DNA of 64,000 nt from Treponema sp. (GTDB lineage Bacteria; Spirochaetota; Spirochaetia; Treponematales; Treponemataceae), in contig JAKSTG010000011.1 of the NCBI GenBank assembly GCA_024402695.1, positions 1 to 64,000 of the forward strand, read 5' to 3'. A model generated the notes under the pieces. That model was given only the letters and a program-made list of their open reading frames with translations, did no database searches and was not told the DNA's origin. Shown piece by piece: positions 27,801 through 34,894 of this stretch; the first letter of the stretch is position 1, and each line of letters starts with the position of its first letter. Position numbers and translations under genes: made by a program.

Positions 27801-28150
27801 TCGACTTCTTCTTTAGGAAGCGGAACATTTGTTTTACTGTTGGGATCGTATTTTTCGTAAGCTTTCCATCCGGCAAAATTTCCGGCATTCTGATTCAAAG
27901 TAAAATCAATATTGAAAGGATATCCTACTTTGGCATCAACTTCATAGTTTGCTCGTCCACCGCCAACAGTTCCGTACACATCAGAATTATGACCAATTGT
28001 AACTGTTACAGTTTCTGCCTTTTCAAATTTTACATCGTCTTCGTAAGTGGAAATTATTTCCGATGCAGCACTCATGAAGTTTTCACAACCTGTAAAAATC
28101 AATGCTGAAAGGGCGAAAATTCCAAATAAAGATTTAAACATTTTTTTCAT
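18869..28150 (-). CDS. Giant repetitive surface lipoprotein with Lcl_C-type C-terminus
   Basis: About 3,093 residues. The start at 28150 gives a lipoprotein signal MKKMFKSLFGIFALSALIFT with lipobox Cys22 and a GGGAG ribosome binding site; an earlier in-frame start would run into the upstream cyclase gene. The body is about 19 modules of roughly 110-165 residues. Many contain a GF-x-GW block (GFAGW, GFKGW, GFGGW, FKGW, FRGW, FNGW) and end with a YIEP/YVKP-type strand followed by a xxYPxV segment, resembling InlB-type B-repeats. The last 120 residues carry WYLPSVFELTKLN, LGYWASSTTGKAGKAYSVGI and YHVRAFFDF, the hallmarks of Lcl_C/DUF1566. A long adhesin or scaffold exposed at the surface is inferred. 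It is the last gene of the cyclase operon. Confidence 0.85.
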   Translation of the reverse strand: MKKMFKSLFGIFALSALIFTGCENFMSAASEIISTYEDDVKFEKAETVTVTIGHNSDVYGTVGGGRANYEVDAKVGYPFNIDFTLNQNAGNFAGWKAYEKYDPNSKTNVPLPKEEVEFGRDDRLSTDVTVHKAFKNLLFVIPEVTPFPVLNIRLPEEYEGLSAAPATFYPSKKMVILNTNSVDTSRYSVSVTTTADYGLKSGSCWKVYTVDSTGRKHDVTEEMGVSVEQGETYVSTAAKDMGCSKSSVTIDVINNKFNDTIYVEPILVTYPSVQVQVPADYVSLVKTSHSGAVKMAQDNGYQISLTTDPTVGFAGWNLSKVKSDDTYENRTFLLNADLTSIEEGDDTSILFTSDILDIYSPRYDIVKTGKSTGKVQTSVMIMLKQELGDNIYYLEPAFYKHPVVHAVSPEGMIVPGSFSCSSGTLDPVSNDIRLLVGEEYSISFKTTEDYYFAEKAFKVYTKKGDVVKELDSVADSSDISFSFNAVSSDKKGNPSMCTLSLSLEKNFGEELYIEPVLIKYPGMAIQLADESVSAKISPSGNMKFTMGTDNTVTLSTDATVGFKGWELYRLEQGKNFATDKVLVLEAGSAATETSDVEIYKDDFIEIHSPEVTVVQDGTNAGKTTAKVQVMLKKNLVDETGIGFNYILIPALYNYPVIQLDVPSNNEGKVPGFFSCDLGVISNDGTVRILPDKLYSITFKTTDEYCFSAEKWEVFTKEGFIETPVPSSEKISWEVVRSDANPDGTSTGVISLAMNGPAEKRIHFRPILSKVPGMNIGFDPEVPEGAATLTVNNKPYTSDTNVKSWSIKMSQGSAYTVHLTTNKETGFGGWKVIRKAEGEDDEILLSASSATTSQALENPSPYADDFISVTDPKYSMVEASSNAGQVTASVAVTVLKDLGNYIYYLVPELFAYPKVNFESDSNVTMNMNGSVTMLLNKEYEVSCTTNPAYGFGRWKVYTKVNNVETEITDSNDDIEIVKSEPVVSTSRNTFGATSSTLKIVLKKNYGTNLYVKPVVFEHSAVRVKLSSEDNALAEKPASLYVNGEQVTSENVRMIAGTSSQGFEYKLRCETTEDYAFKGWKFYTSIDGGLTKTDFAKTEINARGETVGTTILNGQTTMFGEITVSLDGVVENLYIEPVLKQHPRVNVQLPSVTPAGTDITAGALTVTPYGVIRKLAGEKYTVTATLQPGWIFRGWKLCRDDAEIFNGTNDFTSSEYLSLTEGTVEVFTNGLNAGGTRATVQVELKKELGAFSLYLEPVIEKRSSIMFERPAGFSTMNPASAVYNVAGMSYSLNCATDKTGSFDGWKVTKDETEYPVYTAEIYEGLSTKPAGDFCYETSATSVSDIPAEVLNTATIIFMGISDPVKQYDALNQVTSTVTTTMYLNKYADYDLKIMPGRKNFTQVSFATLTTSANYQSFPSSAVYMETGKDYDIALTTKTGNKFVNTWTVSGASGIDVKYDEAGSESGKYIYVESAVGNPDWTLPAVKNALAVIYVPSEQNIHNEGHSTVNAKIRFMNGNGPDSISLSPSVEGLKRINIMDPSIKTSAITDSDIVSSSGTLVPGTSAIIYAVNGNEFNYRFTTTSAYELLGFAAGSNANNLTLFTNSGVNFKITESDKSETAGKLTFFNKVERKSYDNLKQCITEVTGTIHVYDDSENLYIRPIVKQYPAIEIAGSGTGVISPAGVRNQTQGMEFDIRYTAPVSHGFNGWSVTGSKNGAYTVTEDASALTSEKSIYVCDSLSAEEVPSAAKEKAVLILLNHKVEETEDALGQVSQKVSAKVYVNKVVDEKLTVSASELGYSQVAWDTTNLSSVPETIYMKTGKEYSFRLVSVPGKKISSLTSSAATITSETVPNADVDGSFITTGTIKVTAAEGSPVTVSPTFTNVSQIEISEEAVKGVSFSVTTTAVPGAGEFITGAGSYYQIEGKSISVKYETKTGYDFFGFSENKKFIKDDHANITISDYSVIPITDSLGQERIQVTATFTIKAVSSGKITIKPVVFPKATLSMANMGDKGSVSPTVTLAMRKDADYDISFVTSSGYGFSKWTETNENLPVVALTPTEGYATYDSSIHKSNFILYLGAANTVTKKDGCLAVIYNETTVRNDTNEGVETASAKFRRLEDTNKSFTITPVTYAHSYMYVTADNADVVPAQATKVMVHKGNDYDFKVVTKDGYKWNTTLSFVGGTVENLGNTVNPNFANYSTKDYVCYNVVPAVDSSTGVVTLTGKIRVLNEAETDLVITAGTKAYQTLSIGEINSNDTSRLALKDEIGAGSLQTKFITTYEKNGTDYKIGYTDYVIEAVAAEGKAVYSDTTMWKIYREGIASVYSSSNVLNTGALTLSDTAWSGKLIAVYGQNLEINKDGICKAVAKVRVRDGTTSYVVKPNVYTVPNIQFQEPVYKSKVIGTTSVDGKELVSQYPVILGDSVSFKYTVPKGYAISGLYIKNSAGTKIYEYKVNTDKTVSWVSGNSTAISLDTNNTKADSYVKRTLTGALTVNTPDANGYYIEPIVIETDLSKPQIETFNFSYTPVRYSFTEVDNDSTYENQINTAGSSITLSDSNIFEKKEYWYDAEDRDDEYLHASRSFGFAGKKNIASGVTESTQFSVKILNDSSSRPAENINTPRSLIVTERLYYLLPKMVMNTDNNDTGKTAQLIGNEGFFMFDETESGVFVPKYKNLYTYTVRDKDNNIIPPKEIPTEMTYRLDPDSGNANQFTFGMNFNIPYGGVHQFEFVIEDKGGRKSAPKYVYMDYERDTFYDEKYGPLLENCSYKQVDGGITVKVEWGADSKVFTADDNKFTSMMLHGDGTDSVVQPLYVNGNNLSGGYSISGPVLKRNASQQMPYVRLVNERGFTTRRFSVSGSFVSTKKASPGDIVVRKTGEDKLYYMSLLEYKENPSFGTPIAVVVTPNGYGDDNGNTNNRIIGMGLKIPPRTSDYGVGTMAYCTKSTLITTSSLCNRDDKYGKNNLTQVSKSYGDSNVTESNFPALFYCRNYDNSEMNGLMYRISNHASNANWYLPSVFELTKLNENAAALDEVLAALNCLPVTGVLGYWASSTTGKAGKAYSVGITENAVVVQEQSLVTQPIYHVRAFFDFTDYVEFYTK

Positions 28151-28172
28151 ATATTTCTCCCGGGAATAAAAG

Positions 28173-30818
28173 CTATTTCTGAAGAAGCCTGAAAGATCCT
28201 CTGATTTCGTTTTTCTCTGCATTATAGGCAACGCCAATGCCATCTGCCTCAGAAGGATATTTTCCTTTTATAAAGAAATCTTCCAAAAGCATTATGTAAT
28301 AATCCACAACCTTATCGGTCTTGGAAATTGATTTTAATTTTCTGAAACCTTCAAGAGCAGTTTCATAATTTTCTTCGTTGAAAAGTTTCATTGTGCGGTT
28401 CCACTGATCAATATAACTAACCAGTCCCTGCGAAGAAGATTTTGCAAATCCAATTAGTTCATAAATCTGGACAGGAGTTTTAATATTTACAACTTGAATT
28501 TTATCCAGGGCGCGGGTAACAAAAATATCGCCCAAAAGTTCTTTTGTGGCTTCACTAATAAGAACTCCAAGTGTGTTGTACTGCTTGTTCGCTCCCTCAA
28601 GACGGGCTGCCAGATTCACATTGTTTCCAATCATTGTGTAATTCTTTTTTGAATCACTTCCCATGAATCCAGCAACAATTTCTCCCGAGTTAATTCCTAT
28701 ACGGGTAAAAATCTTTACTTTATGTTCCAGAAGAATAACAAAGGCATCGTAAAGATTCTGATCCATGGCTGCAGGTTTTTCACTTCCGGCAATTTTTACA
28801 ATCTCCCTGTTGATTTCCCGTTCGGCACTTTTCATTTTAATTGCAGCCGTACAGGCGCGAACTGCATGATCTTCCATTTCCAAAGGAGCGCCAACAAGAG
28901 CAATAATAGCGTCTCCTTCAAACTTATCGATAGTGCCCCCTTCTTCCATAATGCAGGCACTCATTTTTGTAAGGTAGTAATTAAGGAAAGCAACCAGCTG
29001 TTCAGGAGAAAGCATTTCGCTGATTGTTGAGAATTTCTGGATATCTGTAAAAAGAGCCGTCATTTTTCTGCTGGCACCACCAAGCTGCAGACTGGACGGA
29101 TCTTTGATAATTGTCTTTACAATATCAGGAGAAAGACACTGACTGAATGCATTTGTAATGAACTTTCTTCCTTTTGCATCAGAAAGGGCACGAATGAACG
29201 TACTCTGAATATAAACCAGAATAAGGCTGAACAAAGGAACTGCCAGGCCGACATAAACTCGTCCGAAGCGATAATAAAGATAAACTGAAGAAATAAGCAG
29301 AACTGAAATGATAAGGCCTATTACTATAGGAGCTCCGGTTTTCTTTATTCTAAAGAAAAGCAGAATATAAACTGCACAGACAATGACAGCAAGACAGAAA
29401 GAATAATACCACGGCGAATCATCTACAAAGTCCTGTGAAAGAATCTGATTGGCAATTGTATAATGAACGCCTGGATTCGGATAATTATCTTCGTAAAGGT
29501 TCATGCTGTAATCGGTTGTACTTGTTGCACAGGTTCCAACAATACACATAGCATTGTTTACTAAAGCCTTTGTTTCTTTTTCCGATTCAATCAGCTCTCT
29601 GTAATCTTCCGAAACAACTTCAAACTGATTTTTAATATCCTGACAAAGTTCATCGTCGTCTTCGTAAAGATCAAGCAGTTCTGTTTCCAGCTCTCCGCCA
29701 AAACAATATTCAAGAGATTTTTTCAAACTGATTCTGGCATCAAGATAATCTTCAAAATCATATTCTTCTGTATTAAGAACATTTCCAATAATACAATCTT
29801 TTATTTCTTCTGAATTAAAATATAAATCCAAAGGATTTTCTTCCAATGTATCGAAATAACGGAACTCATCAAGGACTGCAACATTGTCCATAAGCCTAGA
29901 TTCAAGTTCCTGAAGACGCAGAATGTTCCATAAACTTATAACGTTATATGATTCAAACTGTTTCTTTGGATAACGGACTATTACGCTTCCATCTTCCGAA
30001 CGGACAATTTTTATATCCCTGATTTTTCCGTCAGAAAGTTTTGCATTCTTTAAAACTATGAATTCATTTGAAATCTGAATTTCGGGATTTCCCAATCGTT
30101 CAAGCAGAGGAATAAATACCAGCTGTCCGTAATATTCTCCGTCGAATTTCATTACAAGATGAATGCGCCTAAGAAATCCGTCTGCGTCAGGCTCTGCATT
30201 TATAAAACCAGAGCTTGCAGCGCCGGAAAGAAAAACTTCAAGAGCCGGCATTACACCTGCATATTCAGGAGTAACAGTATCACCGGAATCGGAAACATTC
30301 TTTAAAAGTGCTTTTTCACAAAGCAGCATGATTTCGTCTTCTGAAACTTCAAAGTTATCATCAAAAGTTTCTGCAAGAAAAACATTGCCTGCGGCTTCTA
30401 TAGCTCCGGCAAAATTCTTGTCAGGATTTTTTACGGCAGAAAGAAAGTCAACAAAAGTATCTTCATCCGGTTCATAATCTTCATCCAGCATGGACGGAAG
30501 AATATTAGCCACAAAAAAATCGTCAAGAGTAACTTCTCCCTTGTCTACAAAATTCAGATCAAAAACTGTCTGTGCCGATCCCAGTTCTTTAAGAGTAAGA
30601 GAAAGGTCTCCATAAACATTTCTGGGAAGAGGCCACATTCCGATATTGTTAAGTGAATAATCGTCTATTCCAATAAGGAGAACTTCGTTATGCTCTTTCA
30701 ACACCGGATCAAAACGCTGAAAAACATCATTTATTTTGCGGTCTAAGCTGGTCAAATAAAGCAGTGAACAAAGTCCTAAAATTAAAACTGATAAACCTAT
30801 TACCCTAAACTTTTTCAT
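28173..30818 (-). CDS. CHASE2-domain class III adenylate/guanylate cyclase
   Basis: Makes cAMP or cGMP in response to a periplasmic signal. 881 residues: an N-terminal membrane helix (7-25), an extracytoplasmic CHASE2 sensor (about 30-480, with LIGIDDYSLNNIGMWPLPR), three membrane helices (about 485-560), then the cyclase domain (about 590-775). Catalytic blocks are ALFTDIQKFST (metal Asp), KFEGDAIIALVGAP (second Asp) and MIGNNVNLAARLEG (Asn-Arg pair). Start and stop overlap by 4 nt with the FecR-like gene. CHASE2-FecR pairing is known in other bacteria. The gene precedes the giant lipoprotein by 22 nt. Confidence 0.92.
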   Translation of the reverse strand: MKKFRVIGLSVLILGLCSLLYLTSLDRKINDVFQRFDPVLKEHNEVLLIGIDDYSLNNIGMWPLPRNVYGDLSLTLKELGSAQTVFDLNFVDKGEVTLDDFFVANILPSMLDEDYEPDEDTFVDFLSAVKNPDKNFAGAIEAAGNVFLAETFDDNFEVSEDEIMLLCEKALLKNVSDSGDTVTPEYAGVMPALEVFLSGAASSGFINAEPDADGFLRRIHLVMKFDGEYYGQLVFIPLLERLGNPEIQISNEFIVLKNAKLSDGKIRDIKIVRSEDGSVIVRYPKKQFESYNVISLWNILRLQELESRLMDNVAVLDEFRYFDTLEENPLDLYFNSEEIKDCIIGNVLNTEEYDFEDYLDARISLKKSLEYCFGGELETELLDLYEDDDELCQDIKNQFEVVSEDYRELIESEKETKALVNNAMCIVGTCATSTTDYSMNLYEDNYPNPGVHYTIANQILSQDFVDDSPWYYSFCLAVIVCAVYILLFFRIKKTGAPIVIGLIISVLLISSVYLYYRFGRVYVGLAVPLFSLILVYIQSTFIRALSDAKGRKFITNAFSQCLSPDIVKTIIKDPSSLQLGGASRKMTALFTDIQKFSTISEMLSPEQLVAFLNYYLTKMSACIMEEGGTIDKFEGDAIIALVGAPLEMEDHAVRACTAAIKMKSAEREINREIVKIAGSEKPAAMDQNLYDAFVILLEHKVKIFTRIGINSGEIVAGFMGSDSKKNYTMIGNNVNLAARLEGANKQYNTLGVLISEATKELLGDIFVTRALDKIQVVNIKTPVQIYELIGFAKSSSQGLVSYIDQWNRTMKLFNEENYETALEGFRKLKSISKTDKVVDYYIMLLEDFFIKGKYPSEADGIGVAYNAEKNEIRGSFRLLQK

Positions 30819-31246
30819 TCTTCGTTTTCTTCCTCTTCTTCATCTTCCGCCCAGGCTGTCTGTCCTTGTGATTCACTGGCTCGTGAAGCAGCTGTTGAGA
30901 CTCCTTTTGAAATACCTGTCTTTCCTTTTGCCACAGAAACACGTTTTACATCAGCACCTTTTCCAAGTCCTGCTGTTTTTTTTGAATCAAACAAAACATC
31001 AAGGCTGTCTGTCTTAGGACCGCGTATGATTACTTTTTGTCCGCCGGCCATAAGTCCCAGACTTGATTTTTCTTCTATACGAATAACAGATTCTTCTGTG
31101 AGCAGAGTCCCTTCTTTTACAACTCTCCATTTTCCTGCCTCTGTCTTTGAATAAACCTTTCCAATGACTATTGAAACTTCATAAGTTTCGGCAAAAAGAG
31201 AAAAACCTGCTATAAGACAAATACAAAACCAGATTACTTTTTTCAT
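30815..31246 (-). CDS. Secreted FecR-like domain protein
   Basis: 143 residues with signal peptide MKKVIWFCICLIAGFSLFAE (cut near residue 19). The middle (SIVIGKVYSKTEAGKWRVVK, then EGTLLTEESVIRIEEKSSLG) has the GKV-x-W-x-V-x-G-x-L pattern of a periplasmic FecR-type beta domain. The C-terminus is low-complexity and strongly acidic (EDEEEEENEE). It overlaps both neighbours by 4 nt (ATGA). Its place before a CHASE2 cyclase suggests that it supplies or modulates the periplasmic signal; that role is inferred. Confidence 0.75.
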   Translation of the reverse strand: MKKVIWFCICLIAGFSLFAETYEVSIVIGKVYSKTEAGKWRVVKEGTLLTEESVIRIEEKSSLGLMAGGQKVIIRGPKTDSLDVLFDSKKTAGLGKGADVKRVSVAKGKTGISKGVSTAASRASESQGQTAWAEDEEEEENEE

Positions 31247-32841
31247 TTTAGTTTCTTCTGCTGGAGGAGGAATCTCTTTAAGAGAGCCTCATCCTTTGTA
31301 AAGGAAATATCTGCTTTCTTTTCCGGAGAACTTTCCGAACGGTAAAGTTCCCAGTTTGAATGCATAGGATAAATACGTGCTTCATCAGCATACTTTTTCC
31401 ATTCTTCTACACCAAAGGCCATGGCACGATCAAAACCATCCTTCAGCATTGTGATTTCAAGTGGCTGCCAGATTTTCCCTTCATAAAAAACCTGAGAGCC
31501 GACAAGAACCGGTTCCTCTTCAAAAGCACGTTCATCATCAATCTGTCCAACGCAGATTCCCGTATAAATATGTCCCGGAACTGTAATAAAAGCTCCTTCT
31601 ATTCCGCAGGCTTCAAGAAGAGACGTATACAAAATGGAAAGATCGTCACAGTCCCCTCCCCGATAATTCAAGGTCTGGTAAGGGAACTGCAGAAAGTCTA
31701 CAGAAGTTGTACCAACATTTGCTGTATAACTTGAAGCCGGGTCGATTACATAATTCAATCCAAAAATAGAAAGAGATTCAAAAAGTGCCATTGCCATCTG
31801 CAGATTCTGATTTTTATTCGGATTAATTTTATCGCGGACAATTCTTCTAATATCTTTTACATAACTTTTTACTTCAGAATCATTAGGACTTACAAAAACT
31901 GCTGCACGCCGGTCATCTTCCCAAGAAAGATTGTTTCTGTTCAGGAAACTCACTTCCAGAGGAACAGAAACTTCCCGTCGTTCATTTATAAGACTGTAAC
32001 TTACATGAAGTTCAGAATTCTTTCTTACAGGTTCAATAAGACTCAGAATATTTTCATTAAAGAATGCGGTAAGATCCAGGACTTCGGATCCGCCTACAGG
32101 AATTTTTTCTATTGTTTTATAAAGTTTTGGAGAGTTCATGTATTCTTCCTGATAGAAAGAAACCTGAACATTTTTTATTGAAGCATCTTCTTCATTGAAG
32201 ATTTCTATTGTGCCAAAAGGATTTTCGTTGTATCTGGAATAAAGAACCGGGAATATGGGATTCATTTCATGAACGTCATAGGTGATGACGCCTTCTTTGC
32301 TAAAGAAGTTTTTAAGGTTCACACGGAAGCCCATAAAAGCCTTTACATCCGAAAAAGGAAACTGCTTGTGAATGTAATAATTGTATGAACCACCCAGCAG
32401 AAAAGCCAGTGAAGGCGAAATCTTTACTTCTCCTTCCAGAGCAGCCCCTGCGTAAACTCCACCAAAGGGAGTATTTCTTTTTGCCTGAAACATTCCTCCA
32501 TTTCCGGAAAGGGAAACTTCATAACGTTCCATAAACGGCAGAACAAATTTTATTCCGCCATAATACGAATTCAACTGCATTTCCGGAAGATTCTCCAGAA
32601 CCGGATTTAATGTTCCAAAGTCGGCATTAAGTGAAAGCCCCATAAATTTAAAAGGACGGATTTCAAAACTGCCACCAAAAGAAAAACCAGGTTCATATTC
32701 ATCCAGAAATTTTTTACTTTCGTCCGGAGTAACGGGATACCTGAAAGCACCATGGCCTTCCACATAATAAAGAGGCTTTGCAAAAATACCCGCAAAAGAG
32801 AAAACAAGAAATGAAAGAAGGAATGCAGAAATTCTTTTCAC
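31243..32841 (-). CDS. Transglutaminase-like protein with barrel-like N-terminus
   Basis: 532 residues. Signal peptide (MKRISAFLLSFLVFSFAGIF), then about 170 residues of alternating strands resembling an outer-membrane barrel or barrel-like shell, a beta-rich middle and a transglutaminase-core domain. The catalytic triad region is intact: YRGGDCDDLSILY (Cys398) and TVPGHIYTGI (His424), followed by WQPLEIT. It probably acts in the periplasm as a protease, amidase or crosslinker; no substrate is evident. Translation starts at a GTG that overlaps the stop of the upstream paralogue (TAGTG), with GAGGG upstream. Confidence 0.8.
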   Translation of the reverse strand: MKRISAFLLSFLVFSFAGIFAKPLYYVEGHGAFRYPVTPDESKKFLDEYEPGFSFGGSFEIRPFKFMGLSLNADFGTLNPVLENLPEMQLNSYYGGIKFVLPFMERYEVSLSGNGGMFQAKRNTPFGGVYAGAALEGEVKISPSLAFLLGGSYNYYIHKQFPFSDVKAFMGFRVNLKNFFSKEGVITYDVHEMNPIFPVLYSRYNENPFGTIEIFNEEDASIKNVQVSFYQEEYMNSPKLYKTIEKIPVGGSEVLDLTAFFNENILSLIEPVRKNSELHVSYSLINERREVSVPLEVSFLNRNNLSWEDDRRAAVFVSPNDSEVKSYVKDIRRIVRDKINPNKNQNLQMAMALFESLSIFGLNYVIDPASSYTANVGTTSVDFLQFPYQTLNYRGGDCDDLSILYTSLLEACGIEGAFITVPGHIYTGICVGQIDDERAFEEEPVLVGSQVFYEGKIWQPLEITMLKDGFDRAMAFGVEEWKKYADEARIYPMHSNWELYRSESSPEKKADISFTKDEALLKRFLLQQKKLK

Positions 32842-34820
32842 TAGTTTTCCCTCTGGTTTTTTACTCTTTCAATTCCCTGAAGAGCACCTGCATGATCTGG
32901 TTGTATCTGCAGAACTTTTTCAAAATATTTTTCTGCGGCATCCAGCTCTTTTTCCAAAAGGCAGATGTTTCCAAGGTTCGAAAGAGATGAAAGATTGTTG
33001 TTGTCTGCACCTTTCTGGAACCACTGCTTTGCATTTTTATAGTTTCCAATACGAAGGTAAGCCATTCCTACAGCATTACTTTTTTCATCTGAAGGATTGT
33101 CTTTATATTGCTTAACAAGTTCTTTCCCCAAAGGAACAAGTTCATTCTTTACATAAATTTTATACTGAGCAGATACCCTTTCTGATAAGTCACCTTCATC
33201 AATGACAGGCACAACGGCTTTTTCTGTTACACCGATTGGTGTATAAAGCTGCCATGCATCATCCAGAACAACGATTTCATAATCTTCTGCTTCTGCAATT
33301 TTTCCAAGGGCAGTATCCCACGCTTCTACATAACCTTTTTTCAAAGAGTTCATTGAAAGCGGAAGATAAATTACATCATCATATTCTATAAGCCGGTCTA
33401 AAGTTGAAAACTGTTTCTTCGCAACCTTTCCGGAAATACCCAGATTAACCCCTACAAGAACATCCTCTTCCATAAGAATAAGCATAGACTTAATTCCTAC
33501 AGAGTTGAGCATGGCACTGTAAAGAACAGCAAGGTCATCACTTTCTCCGCTCCTGAAACGAATGGTTTCGTAAGGGAACTGGATTGAATCATTCTTTTCT
33601 ATATCAAGGTGAGTTTCTGCATAAGGCGTAAGACTTTCGGAATCCTTCTCGTAAATGATTCCTGCACTATTAAGTGCTTCAAAAAGTCCCATACTGAATT
33701 CCAGATTCTGACTGATTCCCGTATGTGTATTGTCACGGATAATTCCGATTACCTGTTTTGAAATCTCAAGTACAGAACTGTCGTTAGGAGAAACTAAAGT
33801 TGCAATTGCGGCAGGGTCCGTCCAGGTAAAGGCATTTCTTTTATAAACATTTACAACAACATTTTTTGTTTCCCGGAACTTTTTTCCAAGAAGGGTATAT
33901 TCAACAATTATTTCTGCTGGGAACTGTCCGTTTTCAGAGAAGGTTGTAAGTTCATTACTGAAATCTGCAAGCAAAGGAATTTCTACAGACTTGTTCTTCT
34001 TTACAACGTCCACTGTTCCGCATTCATATTCCGAAGATGTGAATCTTTCGGCATGGAATGAAACCCGCACATTTCTGATGTCTGCATTGTTCCGGTTTGT
34101 TACGTAAACATAGCCGAATGGATTTGTCTTATAAGCAAATGAAAACAGCGAATAAAGACTGTCTTCCTGAAGCATATCTATTTCAATTTTGTCAGGACGC
34201 TTTTTGGTTTCGATTATAAACTTTGCAGTAAGTCCAGCCTGAATGCCGCTGAAAATTGATTTTCCGGAAACAAAATTATTTACATATCCGGCTCCAAGCC
34301 CAAGAGTAAAATCCGGAGAAACGCGGAAAGAAGCATCAGCGAAAGCTCTGTAATAAAAAGAAGGAAAACCTTCATTTTTAGATTCTTTTCCTTCGCTGTA
34401 ATCACTGTTGTTCAGGTTCTGGTCCCACTCATACTTTACGGTGTTATACGTAACTCCACCTGACACATTAAAATTCAGCATGAGTCGTGAAACCGGTGAA
34501 TAATAAATGCCTGCCGAAAGACCGCCGGCAATGTCCACCAGGTTTTTCATATTCTGAGTATTTGTCCGTGGAACATAGGTTACAGCAAATTCCGGTCCGA
34601 AAGAAAAAAGTCCGAAAAGATTTACATCTGTATTCAGGAGCCCGCTATAAGCCAACCCCTTACCCATAGTCTGCGAATCATCAAGAGGAATCGTAACTGA
34701 AGGTGTAATCTTTAGCCCAAGTTCAAGGGACCAAAGATTGTTACAAGATAAAAGAATGCAGAAAAGAAAGAAAAGCCTTAATTCTTGTTTTTTAAGCAAT
34801 AACAAAAACTTTTTTACCAT
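32841..34820 (-). CDS. Catalytically degenerate transglutaminase-like protein with TPRs
   Basis: 659 residues and a paralogue of the next gene: signal-anchor N-terminus, barrel-like segment (about 35-205), beta-rich middle, then a transglutaminase fold whose active site is lost. In FRSGESDDLAVLY Ser427 replaces Cys, and at the His position stands Asp453 (LMEEDVLVG). The C-terminal 90 residues form TPR repeats (GMAYLRIGNYKNAKQWFQKG; AEKYFEKVLQIQPDHAGAL), absent from the active copy. A protein-binding or regulatory pseudoenzyme is the likely role. First gene of a five-gene operon with a leaderless-type promoter. Confidence 0.78.
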   Translation of the reverse strand: MVKKFLLLLKKQELRLFFLFCILLSCNNLWSLELGLKITPSVTIPLDDSQTMGKGLAYSGLLNTDVNLFGLFSFGPEFAVTYVPRTNTQNMKNLVDIAGGLSAGIYYSPVSRLMLNFNVSGGVTYNTVKYEWDQNLNNSDYSEGKESKNEGFPSFYYRAFADASFRVSPDFTLGLGAGYVNNFVSGKSIFSGIQAGLTAKFIIETKKRPDKIEIDMLQEDSLYSLFSFAYKTNPFGYVYVTNRNNADIRNVRVSFHAERFTSSEYECGTVDVVKKNKSVEIPLLADFSNELTTFSENGQFPAEIIVEYTLLGKKFRETKNVVVNVYKRNAFTWTDPAAIATLVSPNDSSVLEISKQVIGIIRDNTHTGISQNLEFSMGLFEALNSAGIIYEKDSESLTPYAETHLDIEKNDSIQFPYETIRFRSGESDDLAVLYSAMLNSVGIKSMLILMEEDVLVGVNLGISGKVAKKQFSTLDRLIEYDDVIYLPLSMNSLKKGYVEAWDTALGKIAEAEDYEIVVLDDAWQLYTPIGVTEKAVVPVIDEGDLSERVSAQYKIYVKNELVPLGKELVKQYKDNPSDEKSNAVGMAYLRIGNYKNAKQWFQKGADNNNLSSLSNLGNICLLEKELDAAEKYFEKVLQIQPDHAGALQGIERVKNQREN

Positions 34821-34826
34821 TCTAGT

Positions 34827-34856
34827 ATTTTAACATGACATGAGTATTCTTAGCAA
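34827..34856 (-). promoter_or_regulatory. Promoter of the transglutaminase-cyclase-lipoprotein operon
   Basis: TTGCTA (34851-34856), 18 nt, TAAAAT (34827-34832) on the minus strand, with 6 nt to the ATG and no Shine-Dalgarno sequence. Confidence 0.5.
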
Positions 34857-34894
34857 CAAAATTGACATTTTAGAGAAAAACAGCTACAAGATTC

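Noticed and set aside
28151..28243. Longer N-terminus for the giant lipoprotein
   Set aside because: It would put 31 hydrophilic residues before the lipoprotein signal and overlap the cyclase gene; GGGAG supports 28150.
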